A stretch of DNA of 64,000 bases from Ensifer adhaerens (GCF_020035535.1 NZ_CP083350.1:2676501-2740500), one strand, 5' to 3'; counted from the stretch's first letter, positions 35,902 through 46,401 are shown. Program-made: numbers and translations. Notes: generated by a model from the sequence alone, not told the origin.

Positions 35902-37131
35902 GTGTCTATCCAATTCAAGACAGGGGTACTCGCCCTGGCGCTGCTCGGTTCGACGGCGCTCGGCGCCGTCACCGCCAAGGCGGCCGACCAGGAGATCAGC
36001 TGGATCTACTGCGGCGACACCATGGATGCGGTTCACGCCAAGTACATCAAGCAGTGGGAAGAGAAGAACCCGGGCTGGAAGGTCACGCCGGAAGTGGTCG
36101 GCTGGGCCCAGTGCCAGGACAAGGCCACCACGCTCGCCGCTGCCGGCACGCCGGTCGCCATGGCCTATGTCGGTTCGCGTACGCTGAAGGAGTTCGCGCA
36201 GAACGACCTCATCGTTCCGGTTCCGATGACGGACGAAGAGAAGAAGACCTACTACCCCAACATCGTCGACACCGTGACCTTCGACGACAACCAGTGGGGT
36301 GTTCCGATCGCGTTCTCGACCAAGGCGCTCTACTGGAACAAGGATCTGTTCAAGCAGGCCGGCCTCGATCCGGAGAAGCCGCCGAAGACCTGGGCTGAAG
36401 AGATCGAATACGCCAAGGCGATCAAGGAAAAGACCGGCATTGCCGGCTACGGTCTTCCGGCCAAGACCTTCGACAACACGATGCACCAGTTCATGCACTG
36501 GGTATACACGAACAACGGCAAGGTGATCGACGGCGACAAGATCGTTATCGATAGCCCGGAAGTGCTTGCCGCACTCCAAGCCTACAAGGACATTACGCCC
36601 TATTCCGTCGAAGGCGCCACCGCTTACGAGCAGAACGAAGTTCGTGCCATCTTCCTCGACGGCAAGGTCGGCATGATCCAGTCGGGCTCCGGTGCCGCTA
36701 CGCGCCTGAAGGACACCAAGGTCAACTGGGGCGTTGCGCCGCTGCCGCTCGGCCCTGAAGCCAAGGGCGAAGGCACGCTGCTCATCACCGACAGCCTGGC
36801 GATCTTCAAGGGTTCGGGCGTCGAGGAGAAGGCGATCGAGTTCGCCAAGTTCATCACCTCGCCCGGTCCGCAGGGCGAATATGAGCTTCAGGGCGGCGCC
36901 GGCCTGACGCCGCTGCGTCCGTCGCCGATGGTCGATGAGTTCGTCAAGAAGGATCCCTACTGGAAGCCGTTCATCGACGGCATCTCCTTTGGTGGTCCGG
37001 AGCCGCTCTTCACCGATTACAAGGGCTTCCAGAACGTCATCATCGAAATGGTCCAGTCGGTCGTGACCGGCAAGGCCGAACCGGCCGACGCCCTCAAGAA
37101 GGCGGCTGCCGACCTCGAAGAGTACAAGTAA
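35902..37131 (+). CDS. Sugar-binding protein (SBP family 1)
   Basis: A 409-aa periplasmic receptor with a signal peptide ending at VTAKA-ADQE (about 27) and SBP_bac_1 features (YIKQWEEKNPGWKVTPEVVG, DNQWGVPIAFSTKALYWNKD, ADAL...). The mature protein has Cys in WIYCGD and WAQCQDK, which could pair. It starts with GTG behind CGGGAG. It serves the two permeases just upstream. The sugar is unknown; cluster content suggests an amino sugar or its oligomer. Confidence 0.92.
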   Translation: MSIQFKTGVLALALLGSTALGAVTAKAADQEISWIYCGDTMDAVHAKYIKQWEEKNPGWKVTPEVVGWAQCQDKATTLAAAGTPVAMAYVGSRTLKEFAQNDLIVPVPMTDEEKKTYYPNIVDTVTFDDNQWGVPIAFSTKALYWNKDLFKQAGLDPEKPPKTWAEEIEYAKAIKEKTGIAGYGLPAKTFDNTMHQFMHWVYTNNGKVIDGDKIVIDSPEVLAALQAYKDITPYSVEGATAYEQNEVRAIFLDGKVGMIQSGSGAATRLKDTKVNWGVAPLPLGPEAKGEGTLLITDSLAIFKGSGVEEKAIEFAKFITSPGPQGEYELQGGAGLTPLRPSPMVDEFVKKDPYWKPFIDGISFGGPEPLFTDYKGFQNVIIEMVQSVVTGKAEPADALKKAAADLEEYK

Positions 37132-37138
37132 GGCCATC

Positions 37139-37180
37139 GGGCCGCGAATCTTTCTGCATATCTGCAGGGGTTCGCGGCCC
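37139..37180 (+). terminator. Nested hairpin between sugar-binding protein and ATPase genes
   Basis: GGGCCGCGAA (37139-37148) and TTCGCGGCCC (37171-37180) form perfect 10-bp arms, with an inner CTGCA/TGCAG stem, followed by TTGCTTCCTT. It sits 8 bp after the binding-protein stop and could stabilise that mRNA or partially terminate. Confidence 0.65.
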
Positions 37181-37235
37181 TTGCTTCCTTCTGCTATAAA
37201 TGAGCCGCTTCTCGCCGGTGGCCGGAGACAGTTTC

Positions 37236-38369
<1,134 letters not shown>

Positions 38370-38403
38370 CGGGCGAGTAAACCAGGGTAGTGGTCGCCGC
38401 CCA

Positions 38404-38666
38404 TTGTCGGCTGGCGGCCGCTCTTTGCCGTGGCGACTGTATGGCGGCATCCTGTTTTCGTCGAAGGACAACTTTTGCGGCGTCTTCTCCGATGTCACCA
38501 TGTGGCACTGGAGTTCAGCCGGGGCGCCGCCTTGCCTGACCCGCATTCCGTTCTGGAGGACACAGGCAAGCGCCGTCGCCATTTCAAGGGCCTGCGCCCG
38601 GCGGACATCGATGCGAAGCACGTCGCGCGGTACATCAAGATGGCCCGCCAGGCGGTAGATGGGTGA
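38404..38666 (+). pseudogene. Frameshifted remnant of a DUF1801-like gene
   Basis: One frame reads LYGGILFSSKDNFCGVFSD up to about 38490, and another frame continues as HVALEFSRGAALPDPHSVLE and GTGKRRRHFKGLRPADIDAK-like sequence (here DTGKRRRHFK) to the stop at 38666. Together they match the C-terminal half of DUF1801 proteins, but no single frame covers both and the N-terminal half is missing. It fills the gap between the sugar ATPase and the minus-strand M81 gene. A sequencing error could mimic the frameshift, though the missing N-terminus argues for decay. Confidence 0.6.
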
Positions 38667-38697
38667 AATTTTGGTCGTGCCCGACCGGAAGCAACCG

Positions 38698-40173
38698 TCA
38701 GGCCGCGCCCTTCGCCGTGCCGTGCGGATTGTCGACCTTCGGCCAGATGTCTTTAGGCGCGCGCTTGTAGTCAGTTCTGGCCGGGTTGTTCGGGTAAGGG
38801 GTGCCCGCCGAGCAGTAGAGGATTTCTGACGCAATCTTCGAGAACGACGCGTAGAAGTGGTTGGTCGACTTGATGACCAGGATCTTCTTTTGGGTCGGGT
38901 CGATGCCCATTACCGAGAAAAGGCTTGGGTCGAAGCTCTGCGCGCGGGTCGAGTTCAAGATAATGTCGATCCCGTCGAAAAGAATGTGAGCGGCGTCGCC
39001 AAACGGGGCGAAACTCTCGCCGAAGCGCATCTCGGCGTCACGTACCAGCTTGACCACCTTGACTGTGCCGTCGACCGGATTGCCGGTTCCGGGCGCCGAC
39101 TTGGCGCCGAAGCGCAAGGGGATCTCCGCGCCTTCGCCGGCTGCCATGCAGATCTGTACCGCCATTGGGTCCCAGATCGTTCCGACTGCGACGTCGGTTG
39201 CGCCACGCGCCAGAAGCTCTTCGAGCAGCACCGTTGCGTCGCCGGCGGTGCCGCCGCCCGGATTGTCCCAGACATCGGCGATTACGACAGGCCCCACAGT
39301 CGCAGCGAGCGCTTCGTCAACGGCCTGCTTTTCGTCGATCTGCGGCATGATGAACGTGCCGCGGTGTGAGAAGAGCTCGAGGCCCAATTCCCGAGCGAGG
39401 CTTGCACCCTTCTCGGGCTTGCCATTGGTGACGGCGAGCAGCTTCGTTCCCATTTCCGGAACGTCGCCGGCCATGAAGCCATGGATGACGGAGAGCGAAA
39501 GCACATCCGCATCTTCCTTCTCGATGCGCATGAGCTTGTCGACGAAGGAGCGCATCGGATCGCGCGAGGTCGGGTAGACATCGATCATGCGGCAGTCGAA
39601 GATCGACATGACGGGTGTGACGCGCCCTTCGAGCGTATCGACGGCGATGCGCCAGAGATCTTCGCCGCGGTCGACGAAGTCGGTATGCGGAAATTCCTTG
39701 AAGTAGACGAAGAAGTTCGACGCGGCAGCGCGCTTGGCGGTCAGGTGGCTGTGAGGGTCGAGTTCGGCGCAGACGAGGATATCGGGGCCGACGATCTCGC
39801 GCACGCGCGTGAGCAGGTCGCCCTCGGGGTCTTCGTAGCCGTCGGCGACCATGGCGCCGTGCAGGCCGAGCACGACGGCATCGACGGGCATGGCAGCGCG
39901 CAGCTGGCCGAGGATTTCGTCGCGCAGGCTCTCATAGGTCTCCCGGTTGACGAGGCCGGCGGGATCCGCCCAGGTGGCGGTTCCTTCGATCAGCTCCCAG
40001 CCCTTCTCAGCGCAGACTTGCCGGCCGACGGTGATCGGTGCCGTACAAAGCGTCGGCGTTTCCGGGTGTTCTCCCGGCGGTGCGTAGAGCGAGGCTTCGA
40101 AGGCCCGGCGGTCGATGCAGATCGGGGAGAAGGTGTTGGTCTCGGTCGCAAGCGCCGCTGTGAAGATCCGCAA
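38698..40173 (-). CDS. M81 family metallopeptidase (MlrC/DUF1485-like), copy A
   Basis: A 491-aa protein of the M81 family, whose known member MlrC (microcystinase C) cleaves a linear peptide product. The N-terminal motif ALATETNTFSP with Glu, the AELDPHSHLT Asp-His pair, and DVWDNPGGGTAGDAT are present. TTG 40173 is chosen: family members begin MRI..., AAAGG lies just before, and the neighbouring NTF2-like gene ends 32 bp upstream. It shares little identity with copy B 4.7 kb downstream beyond these motifs. Likely substrate is a peptide or pseudopeptide linked to the imported sugar compound. Confidence 0.85.
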   Translation of the reverse strand: MRIFTAALATETNTFSPICIDRRAFEASLYAPPGEHPETPTLCTAPITVGRQVCAEKGWELIEGTATWADPAGLVNRETYESLRDEILGQLRAAMPVDAVVLGLHGAMVADGYEDPEGDLLTRVREIVGPDILVCAELDPHSHLTAKRAAASNFFVYFKEFPHTDFVDRGEDLWRIAVDTLEGRVTPVMSIFDCRMIDVYPTSRDPMRSFVDKLMRIEKEDADVLSLSVIHGFMAGDVPEMGTKLLAVTNGKPEKGASLARELGLELFSHRGTFIMPQIDEKQAVDEALAATVGPVVIADVWDNPGGGTAGDATVLLEELLARGATDVAVGTIWDPMAVQICMAAGEGAEIPLRFGAKSAPGTGNPVDGTVKVVKLVRDAEMRFGESFAPFGDAAHILFDGIDIILNSTRAQSFDPSLFSVMGIDPTQKKILVIKSTNHFYASFSKIASEILYCSAGTPYPNNPARTDYKRAPKDIWPKVDNPHGTAKGAA

Positions 40174-40204
40174 TGCCTTTTGCCTTTTTAATGTCGCGTC
40201 GCGC

Positions 40205-40696
40205 TCAAGCCGGACCCATCGGGTTCGGCAGGTAACCGGTGAAGCCGGCAATCTTCCAGCGCCCCTCATGCAGGCGACAGTAATAGACCGTCTGCCATTT
40301 CAGGATGTCCACGCTTCCGTCGGACTTTTTCAAGCTGCCGTCGAACTTCTTGCGTGCCAGTGCCTGGTCGCCGTTGATCTCAATGTCTTCGAGCGTCGTG
40401 GTCGTGAAGATCGCGGCGCGTGGGTCTTCGGCAAAGCTCTGAGCGGCGAAATCCTGCGCCTGGCGCAGCCACTCGTCGCGATAGGCGGCAAGCGACGGGA
40501 AGGTCAGCCGCCAATTGTCGGGATTGGTTTCACGCCGGCCGTCGATGCCGATGAAGCTCTCCTCCACGAAATCGCCTGACACCATCGACCAGTCGGCCGC
40601 CAGAAAAGCGGTGATGTCACGAGAGACCAGCATCTCCCAGATCGAGTGGCGAGCAGCATCGGAGGAGGGGAATGGATTGAGGAAAGGATCCCGCAT
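40205..40696 (-). CDS. NTF2/SnoaL-like fold protein
   Basis: A 163-aa small protein with cone-fold features (SIWEMLVSRDITAFLAADWS, TFPSLAAYRDEWLRQAQDFA, WQTVYYCRLHEGRWKIAGFT near the end). The family contains enzymes, binding proteins and polyketide-cyclase-like proteins and gives no reaction here. The start is ATG 40696 (MRDPFLNPF) rather than ATG 40726, because AGGGCG precedes it. It is probably cotranscribed with copy A of the M81 gene. Confidence 0.68.
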   Translation of the reverse strand: MRDPFLNPFPSSDAARHSIWEMLVSRDITAFLAADWSMVSGDFVEESFIGIDGRRETNPDNWRLTFPSLAAYRDEWLRQAQDFAAQSFAEDPRAAIFTTTTLEDIEINGDQALARKKFDGSLKKSDGSVDILKWQTVYYCRLHEGRWKIAGFTGYLPNPMGPA

Positions 40697-40809
40697 ATTC
40701 GCGCCCTGGATTGAAATTCTTTTCATGAACGGTGTTTTTCGCTGGTCAAATTCAGCTTTCTATGGTCACTTGTCAACGATCAAAGAAAATAATTTGCACG
40801 AAGGCTGAC
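40697..40809. promoter_or_regulatory. Divergent control region of the island's second half
   Basis: This AT-rich gap lies between the NTF2-like gene (minus) and RidA (plus). TGAAATTCTTTTCA at 40712-40725 repeats the TGAAA/TTTCA arrangement seen upstream of the oxidoreductase gene, with a 4-bp instead of a 5-bp centre. TTGACA on the minus strand (40776-40771) is a possible -35 box for the M81/NTF2 transcript. Confidence 0.5.
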
Positions 40810-41199
40810 ATGACCATCAAAAGATATGGTGCGGAACAGGTTGGTGCTGGTGGTAAGCCCTTGCCGTTTGCGCGCGCCGTCGAGGCTGACGGCTGGCTCT
40901 ATGTTTCCGGCCAGGTCGCCATGGAAAATGGCGAGATCATCGAGGGCGGGATCATCCCACAGACCCACAAGACGATCGCCAACGTGCTGGCCATCCTGAC
41001 TGAAGCCGGCTACGGTCCGGAGCATGTGGTTCGTTGTGGCGTCTGGCTCGACGATCCGCGGGATTTCTGGACTTTCAACAAGATCTACCAGGAGTACTTC
41101 GGTGCTCATCCGCCGGCGCGGGCCTGCGTCCAGTCGTCGATGATGGTCGATTGCAAGGTCGAGATCGACTGCGTCGCCTATAAGCCGAAGGAAGGCTGA
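40810..41199 (+). CDS. RidA family protein (enamine/imine deaminase type)
   Basis: A 129-aa trimeric-fold protein of the RidA/YjgF/UK114 family. It has GWLYVSGQVA, the TIANVLAILTEAGYGPEHVV core and the catalytic-site Arg in PARACVQSSMM (about 99-104). The family hydrolyses reactive enamine/imine intermediates, often made by PLP enzymes. AAGG precedes the ATG. It leads the plus-strand set with the RpiR regulator, SDR, GH20 and second M81 gene. It may protect against an intermediate of amino-sugar breakdown. Confidence 0.88.
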   Translation: MTIKRYGAEQVGAGGKPLPFARAVEADGWLYVSGQVAMENGEIIEGGIIPQTHKTIANVLAILTEAGYGPEHVVRCGVWLDDPRDFWTFNKIYQEYFGAHPPARACVQSSMMVDCKVEIDCVAYKPKEG

Positions 41200-41224
41200 T
41201 CAATAAGCAAGGCGTAAGCGGGCG

Positions 41225-42088
41225 ATGGACATCTTCGCGACACTACAGGAAGAAAAAGGGCGGCTCTCCCAATCGGAAAACCGGATTGCCGACATTCTCC
41301 TGAACGATTTCGAATTCGCGGTGAACGCCTCCATCATCGAATTGGCGAGCAAGGCGGATGTCTCGCCGCCAACCGTGACCCGCTTCTGTCGGCGGCTGGG
41401 CTGCGACAGCTTCTCCGATTTCAAGGTGCAGCTCGCACGCACCGCCTATATCGGCATGCGCTATCTGAAGCCGGAGCCGAAGAGCCGCGAGACGGGCGAC
41501 GTTGCTCAGGACATCATCACCAAGTCGCAGAACGCGCTGTTCCTTTTGCATCGTTCGCTTGATCTGGCCGCAATCGAGCAGGCGGTCGAGCGGATCGCGG
41601 CAGCGGAAATGATCTATGCCTTCGGTTCCGGCGGAAATTCCTCGATGATCGCTGCCGAGTTGCAGAACCGGCTCTTTCGCTACGGGCTTCGCATCACGTC
41701 CAGTTCCGATCACAGCATGCAGCTGATGATGACGGCGGCGGCGCGGCCGACCGACGTGGTCATCGGCTCGTCCTTTTCCGGCCGTAATGCCGAGCTCGTG
41801 CGCGCCTTTGCGCTCGCCCGCGAACTGAAGGTGCCGACCATTGCGCTGACGCAGAGCGGCAGTCCGGTCGCGGCCGCCGCCAGCATCACCGTTCCGGTCG
41901 ATTTGCCCGAGGGTAACAACATCTACCGCCCCACCTCCACCCGCATCGCCTATCTGGCGCTGCTCGATATCCTCTCCAGCCTCGTCGCCTATCGGGTGCA
42001 GCCCCGGGCGACGACCACACTTCGGCGCATCAAACAGCAGCTGGTCACGCACCGCGACGGTGACGATCGCCAGCTTCTCGGAGACTGA
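41225..42088 (+). CDS. RpiR-family regulator (HTH plus SIS domain)
   Basis: A 287-aa regulator with an N-terminal RpiR helix-turn-helix (about 1-77: NASIIELASKADVSPPTVTR, FCRRLGCDSFSDFK) and a SIS sugar-isomerase-like domain (about 125-255: EMIYAFGSGGNSSMIAAELQ, IGSSFSGRNAELV). SIS domains of this class bind phosphosugars such as GlcNAc-6-P or MurNAc-6-P. It sits within the island, 25 bp behind RidA, and likely controls both promoters, which share a TGAAA/TTTCA inverted repeat. Confidence 0.9.
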   Translation: MDIFATLQEEKGRLSQSENRIADILLNDFEFAVNASIIELASKADVSPPTVTRFCRRLGCDSFSDFKVQLARTAYIGMRYLKPEPKSRETGDVAQDIITKSQNALFLLHRSLDLAAIEQAVERIAAAEMIYAFGSGGNSSMIAAELQNRLFRYGLRITSSSDHSMQLMMTAAARPTDVVIGSSFSGRNAELVRAFALARELKVPTIALTQSGSPVAAAASITVPVDLPEGNNIYRPTSTRIAYLALLDILSSLVAYRVQPRATTTLRRIKQQLVTHRDGDDRQLLGD

Positions 42089-42109
42089 CGTGCCGCGAAA
42101 GGTCAGCGC

Positions 42110-42886
42110 ATGACGCAATCCCTAGCGATCGTAACCGGCGCTGCCGGCGATATCGGCCGCGCTATCGCGCGCAAGCTTTCTGACGATCACGATGTGATCC
42201 TGCTCGTCGACATCGATGCGGAGGCGGCCGAACGGGCCGCGCGCGCGCTCGGCGACGAAAACCGTTTTGTGGCGCTCGCCTGCGACGTGACGGATGCTCA
42301 GAGCGTTGCAGCGATGGCGGCGACAGCAAAGGGCAAGGGATCGGTTCGCACGCTCGTCAACAATGCCGGCGCTGCCCGTGCCGTCAGCCTGCATGATACG
42401 ACGCCTGAGATCTGGCGCATGGACAATGCGCTGAACCTCGAAGCAGCCTTCCTCACTTTTCGGGCCGTTGAGGACATGCTGAAAGAGACGCGCGGCTCGG
42501 TGGTCAACATCGCCTCGGTCAACGGCATGAACGTTTTTGGCCACCCGGCCTATAGCGCCGCAAAAGCAGGCCTCCTGCATCTGACGCGGCTCATAGCCGT
42601 GGAATACGGCAAGTTCGGCATTCGCTCGAACGCTGTGGCGCCCGGCACGGTGCGCACCCAGGCCTGGGAGGCGAGGGCGGCATCAAATCCGGATGTCTTC
42701 GAAGAGGCGCGCCGCTGGTATCCGTTGCAGCGTATCGTCAACCCGGACGATGTGGCCAATGCGGTGCATTTCCTGGCGGGGCCTCTGGCTGCGGCTATCT
42801 CGGGCGTCTGCCTGCCTGTCGACTGCGGCCTCACCGCCGGCCAGGCGGAACTCGCCCGTACGTTTTCGCAATCAAGCCACTACTGA
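42110..42886 (+). CDS. Short-chain dehydrogenase/reductase
   Basis: A 258-aa classical SDR. TGAAGDIGRAIARKL (cofactor motif, about 8-22), NNAGAAR, Ser in NIASVNGM and YSAAKAGLLHL catalytic Tyr-Lys are seen. It probably oxidises or reduces a sugar or sugar acid of the island's pathway. GGTCAGCGC precedes ATG 42110. Substrate cannot be told from the sequence. Confidence 0.9.
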   Translation: MTQSLAIVTGAAGDIGRAIARKLSDDHDVILLVDIDAEAAERAARALGDENRFVALACDVTDAQSVAAMAATAKGKGSVRTLVNNAGAARAVSLHDTTPEIWRMDNALNLEAAFLTFRAVEDMLKETRGSVVNIASVNGMNVFGHPAYSAAKAGLLHLTRLIAVEYGKFGIRSNAVAPGTVRTQAWEARAASNPDVFEEARRWYPLQRIVNPDDVANAVHFLAGPLAAAISGVCLPVDCGLTAGQAELARTFSQSSHY

Positions 42887-42904
42887 CCTAAAGCATTCTG
42901 GAGG

Positions 42905-44830
42905 ATGAGCATGCACCCGGTTTCCTACCGTCTCGAGGCGTCCTGGCAGCCGGATGGCGGGCCGTTTGGCCGGTTCACCTTCACACTGTTCAATTTCTCC
43001 GGTGCGCCTCTTTCCGGCTTCAGGATCGTCTATACCTCGCTCACGCGGGTGATCGATCCCAAGGCCTGCGACAATGCCGTGTTCCTGCGCCGCAACGCCA
43101 ATTTTCACGAATTCGCGCCGCCGGCCGGGCTGACGATCGAGAACGGTGAAAGCTGGACCTTCACCGTCAGCGGCCTGCATCGCAATGCACGTCATTGCAC
43201 GGACGGCGCCAAGTCCGCCTATCTGACGCTCGCTGACGGCCGCCATGTGCCGGTCGCCGTCTCCGATCTCCTTCTTGAGAACGCCGTCAGCGAACCGGCG
43301 CCGGTGCAGCTTCCGGAAGGCAGGCTCGACCAGCCCTATGCGCTGCAGCCATGGCCGGCGAAGCTCGAGCTTCGTGCGGGCTCAGGTTTCCCGGTCACTC
43401 TCTATCCGGCGGCCGGTGCCAAGCAGGACGACGTTGCAGCCGTCGACACGGTCCTGTCGATGTTCCGCCGCCTGTTCCCTGCGGCGCATGCGCCATTCAG
43501 CCTTGCCGGCTCGAGGCAGGGCCGGCCGGTGGCATTCACGGCGGATGCGGCTCTGGCGGCAGAAGCCTATCGCCTGGATTTCTCAGAGACCGAAATTCGC
43601 CTCAGCTACGGCGGCAGCGCCGGCCGGCAATACGGCCTGACGAGCCTCGCGCAGTTGCTGGACGGCGCGCGCAACCACCCCGGAAAATTCCGCTTCCCGT
43701 CGACTGGCACGATCTCGGATGCGCCGCGTTATGGTTGGCGTGGCTGCCATCTCGATGTGTCCCGCCAGTTCTACCCGGCGGCCGACGTCGCACGGCTGAT
43801 CGACATTCTCGCCTGGTTCAAGCTCAACGTCTTCCACTGGCATCTGACGGACGATGAAGCGTGGCGTCTGGAGATAAAGGCCTATCCGGAGCTGACGACG
43901 CACGGGGTCCTGCGCGGTCCGGATGAGCCGCTTTTGCCGCAGCTCGGCAATGGTGCCGAGCCCGTCGGCGGGTTTTACAGCCAGGCGGATGTGAAGGCGA
44001 TCGTCGCGCAGGCAACGGTGCTTCATGTCGATGTGGTGCCCGAAATCGATATCCCTGGCCACAGCACGGCGACCCTGGTGGCGTTGCCGCATCTGACCGA
44101 CGGTCAGGAAGCACCGGAAAGCTATCATTCGGTTCAGGGCTATCCGAACAACGCGCTCAACCCGGCCGTTGCCTTCACCTACGAGTTCCTGGAGAAGGTT
44201 CTCGACGAGATGGTCGAGCTTTTCCCAAGCTCATATATCCATATCGGCGGCGACGAGGTGGCGAACGGCTCCTGGCTCGCATCGCCGCTGGCCAAGAAGC
44301 TGATGGAGCAGGAGGGCATTTCCGGTACCTTCGCGCTGCAATCCTATTTCCTGAAGCGGGTGAAGCAGATGCTGACGGCGCGTGGCCGCAAGCTCGCCGG
44401 CTGGAACGAGGTGGCCCATGGCGGCGGTGTCTCGACCGAGGATACGCTGCTGATGGCCTGGGAGCGGCCGGAGGTCGGGATCGAGCTCGCCCGCGAAGGC
44501 TACGACGTGGTGATGACCCCCGGACAGGCTTACTACCTCGACATGGCGCAGGCCGATGCCTGGCAGGAGCCGGGCGCAAGCTGGGCCGGTACCGCAACGC
44601 CTGCCCACACCTATGGTTATGAGGCCGAAGGCGAATTTCCCGAGGAGCTGAAACCGCGCCTCAGGGGTGTTCAGGCCTGCATCTGGAGCGAACATTTCCT
44701 GTCGCGCGGCTACTTCAATCGCCTGGTTTTTCCGCGCCTTCCGGCGATCGCCGAGGCGGCCTGGACACCGAAGGCGGCGAAGGACTGGCAGCGTTTCGCG
44801 GCCATTGCGCCGCTCAGCCCCAATCTCTGA
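42905..44830 (+). CDS. Beta-N-acetylhexosaminidase, glycoside hydrolase family 20
   Basis: A 641-aa exo-glycosidase that removes terminal GlcNAc or GalNAc. The N-terminal beta-sandwich (about 5-125, YRLEASWQPDGGPFGRFTFT) resembles carbohydrate-binding domains of chitobiases, then a GH20b domain (about 150-260), then the GH20 TIM barrel from about 280. Catalytic Asp-Glu is in YIHIGGDEVANGSW (about 445-458), and HWHLTDDEAWRLE marks the barrel start. No signal peptide is seen, so it is probably cytoplasmic and acts on an imported oligosaccharide or conjugate. AGGATGAG lies near the start. Confidence 0.93.
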   Translation: MSMHPVSYRLEASWQPDGGPFGRFTFTLFNFSGAPLSGFRIVYTSLTRVIDPKACDNAVFLRRNANFHEFAPPAGLTIENGESWTFTVSGLHRNARHCTDGAKSAYLTLADGRHVPVAVSDLLLENAVSEPAPVQLPEGRLDQPYALQPWPAKLELRAGSGFPVTLYPAAGAKQDDVAAVDTVLSMFRRLFPAAHAPFSLAGSRQGRPVAFTADAALAAEAYRLDFSETEIRLSYGGSAGRQYGLTSLAQLLDGARNHPGKFRFPSTGTISDAPRYGWRGCHLDVSRQFYPAADVARLIDILAWFKLNVFHWHLTDDEAWRLEIKAYPELTTHGVLRGPDEPLLPQLGNGAEPVGGFYSQADVKAIVAQATVLHVDVVPEIDIPGHSTATLVALPHLTDGQEAPESYHSVQGYPNNALNPAVAFTYEFLEKVLDEMVELFPSSYIHIGGDEVANGSWLASPLAKKLMEQEGISGTFALQSYFLKRVKQMLTARGRKLAGWNEVAHGGGVSTEDTLLMAWERPEVGIELAREGYDVVMTPGQAYYLDMAQADAWQEPGASWAGTATPAHTYGYEAEGEFPEELKPRLRGVQACIWSEHFLSRGYFNRLVFPRLPAIAEAAWTPKAAKDWQRFAAIAPLSPNL

Positions 44831-44841
44831 GAGGAAAAGCC

Positions 44842-46284
44842 ATGCGCATCGCCGTTGGTGGCATCCACACCGAGTGCAGCACCTATTCGCCGGTCCTGAT
44901 GACGGAAGAAGATTTTCTTGTGCTGCGCGGGCAAGCGTTGCTGGAAGCAGAGTATTTCAGCTTCATGAAGGTTGAGGGCGTCGAGCACATGCCGCTGCTG
45001 CATGCGCGGGCCGTGCCCGGTGGGCCCGTGTCGCGCCCGACATACGAGGCGTTCAAGGTGGAGTTCCTTGAGAAGCTAAGCGCCACCTTGCCGATCGATG
45101 GCCTCTATCTCGCCATGCATGGCGCCATCAAGGTCGACGGCATGGATGATGCCGAAGGCGACTGGATTTCGGCGGCGCGTGCTGTCGTCGGTCCGGATTG
45201 CCCGATTGCGGCGAGCTACGACCTGCACGGCAATGTCAGCCAGAGGATTATCGATCAGCTCGATATCTTTGCCGCCTATCGCACCGCGCCGCATATCGAC
45301 ACGCCGGAAACCATGACTCGCGCCTGGTCGATGCTTGTCTCGGCATTGAGAAGCGGATCCCGTCCGGGTATTGCCTGGGTTCCGGTTCCCGTGCTTTTGC
45401 CCGGGGAATGCACCTCGACGGAGGACGAGCCGGCGAAGTCGCTTTATGCGCAACTGCCTGACATGGACCAACGTCCCGGCGTTCTCGACGCCAATCTGAT
45501 GGTCGGTTACGTCTGGGCCGACGAGCCGCGGGCGACCGCCTGCGCGGTCGTCACCGCGACCGATAGGACAGCAGCCAAGCAGGCGGCGGAAGAGATTGCC
45601 GCCGGCTACTGGGCGCAGCGGAGAAACTTTCGCTTCGGCCCGGTGACTGGGCCGCTCGACGAAATGCTCGATATCGCCGAACGGGCGACGACGACCCCGA
45701 TCATCCTTGCCGACTCGGGCGACAACCCGACGGGCGGTGGCGTCGGCGACCGTGCCGATGTGCTGAAAGCTCTGCTGGCGCGCAGTTGGCGCGGCGCCCT
45801 GATTGCCGGCATCACCGACCGGCCCGCGGTCGAAGCCTGCTTTGCCGCGGGTGTCGGTGAAACGCTGATGCTGAAGATCGGCGGCAGCCTCGACCCGGCA
45901 AGCCCATGCGCCGAGATGCTGGTCGAGGTCGTCAGGCTCGACGATCCGGGTGCTGAGCGGGAGCGGCAGGCGGTGGTGCGCGTCGGCGCCATCGAAATCG
46001 TCATTGCCGCGCGCCGCAGACCCTATCACGATATCGAGGATTTCCGGCGCCTGGGGCTCGATCCACAGGCGGTGCGGCTGCTCGTCGTCAAGTCGGGTTA
46101 CCTGTCGCCGGAACTTGCGCCAATCGCCAACCCCAATCTGATGGCTTTGACCGAAGGTGTCGTCAACCAGGGCATCTCCGGCCTTGCGAGCCTGCGCCGT
46201 CAGCGGCCGGCTTACCCGTTCGATCAGGATTTTGGGTTTGAGCCTGTCGCCCGCTTCTCGTCCCGCTGGTCGAGCGACGGCTGA
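44842..46284 (+). CDS. M81 family metallopeptidase (MlrC/DUF1485-like), copy B
   Basis: A 480-aa M81 protein starting MRIAVGGIHTECSTYSP, with the family Glu in the same place as copy A (HTECSTYSP against ATETNTFSP). YDLHGNVS supplies the Asp-His pair and LADSGDNPTGGGVGD the third motif. It follows the GH20 gene by 11 bp in the same operon, so its substrate is likely the aglycone or peptide left after hexosaminidase action. Having two distinct M81 genes on opposite strands of one island is unusual. Confidence 0.87.
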   Translation: MRIAVGGIHTECSTYSPVLMTEEDFLVLRGQALLEAEYFSFMKVEGVEHMPLLHARAVPGGPVSRPTYEAFKVEFLEKLSATLPIDGLYLAMHGAIKVDGMDDAEGDWISAARAVVGPDCPIAASYDLHGNVSQRIIDQLDIFAAYRTAPHIDTPETMTRAWSMLVSALRSGSRPGIAWVPVPVLLPGECTSTEDEPAKSLYAQLPDMDQRPGVLDANLMVGYVWADEPRATACAVVTATDRTAAKQAAEEIAAGYWAQRRNFRFGPVTGPLDEMLDIAERATTTPIILADSGDNPTGGGVGDRADVLKALLARSWRGALIAGITDRPAVEACFAAGVGETLMLKIGGSLDPASPCAEMLVEVVRLDDPGAERERQAVVRVGAIEIVIAARRRPYHDIEDFRRLGLDPQAVRLLVVKSGYLSPELAPIANPNLMALTEGVVNQGISGLASLRRQRPAYPFDQDFGFEPVARFSSRWSSDG

Positions 46285-46401
46285 GGCTTCACTATCCGCA
46301 TTTGCCTGTCCGAGTTTTCGGGTAGGCCCTCCCTTGGCAGCGCCCCGGTCTATCGGGCCGGTAAACAACGCTGTGACGCCTTCACCTGCTGCATATTCTG
46401 T

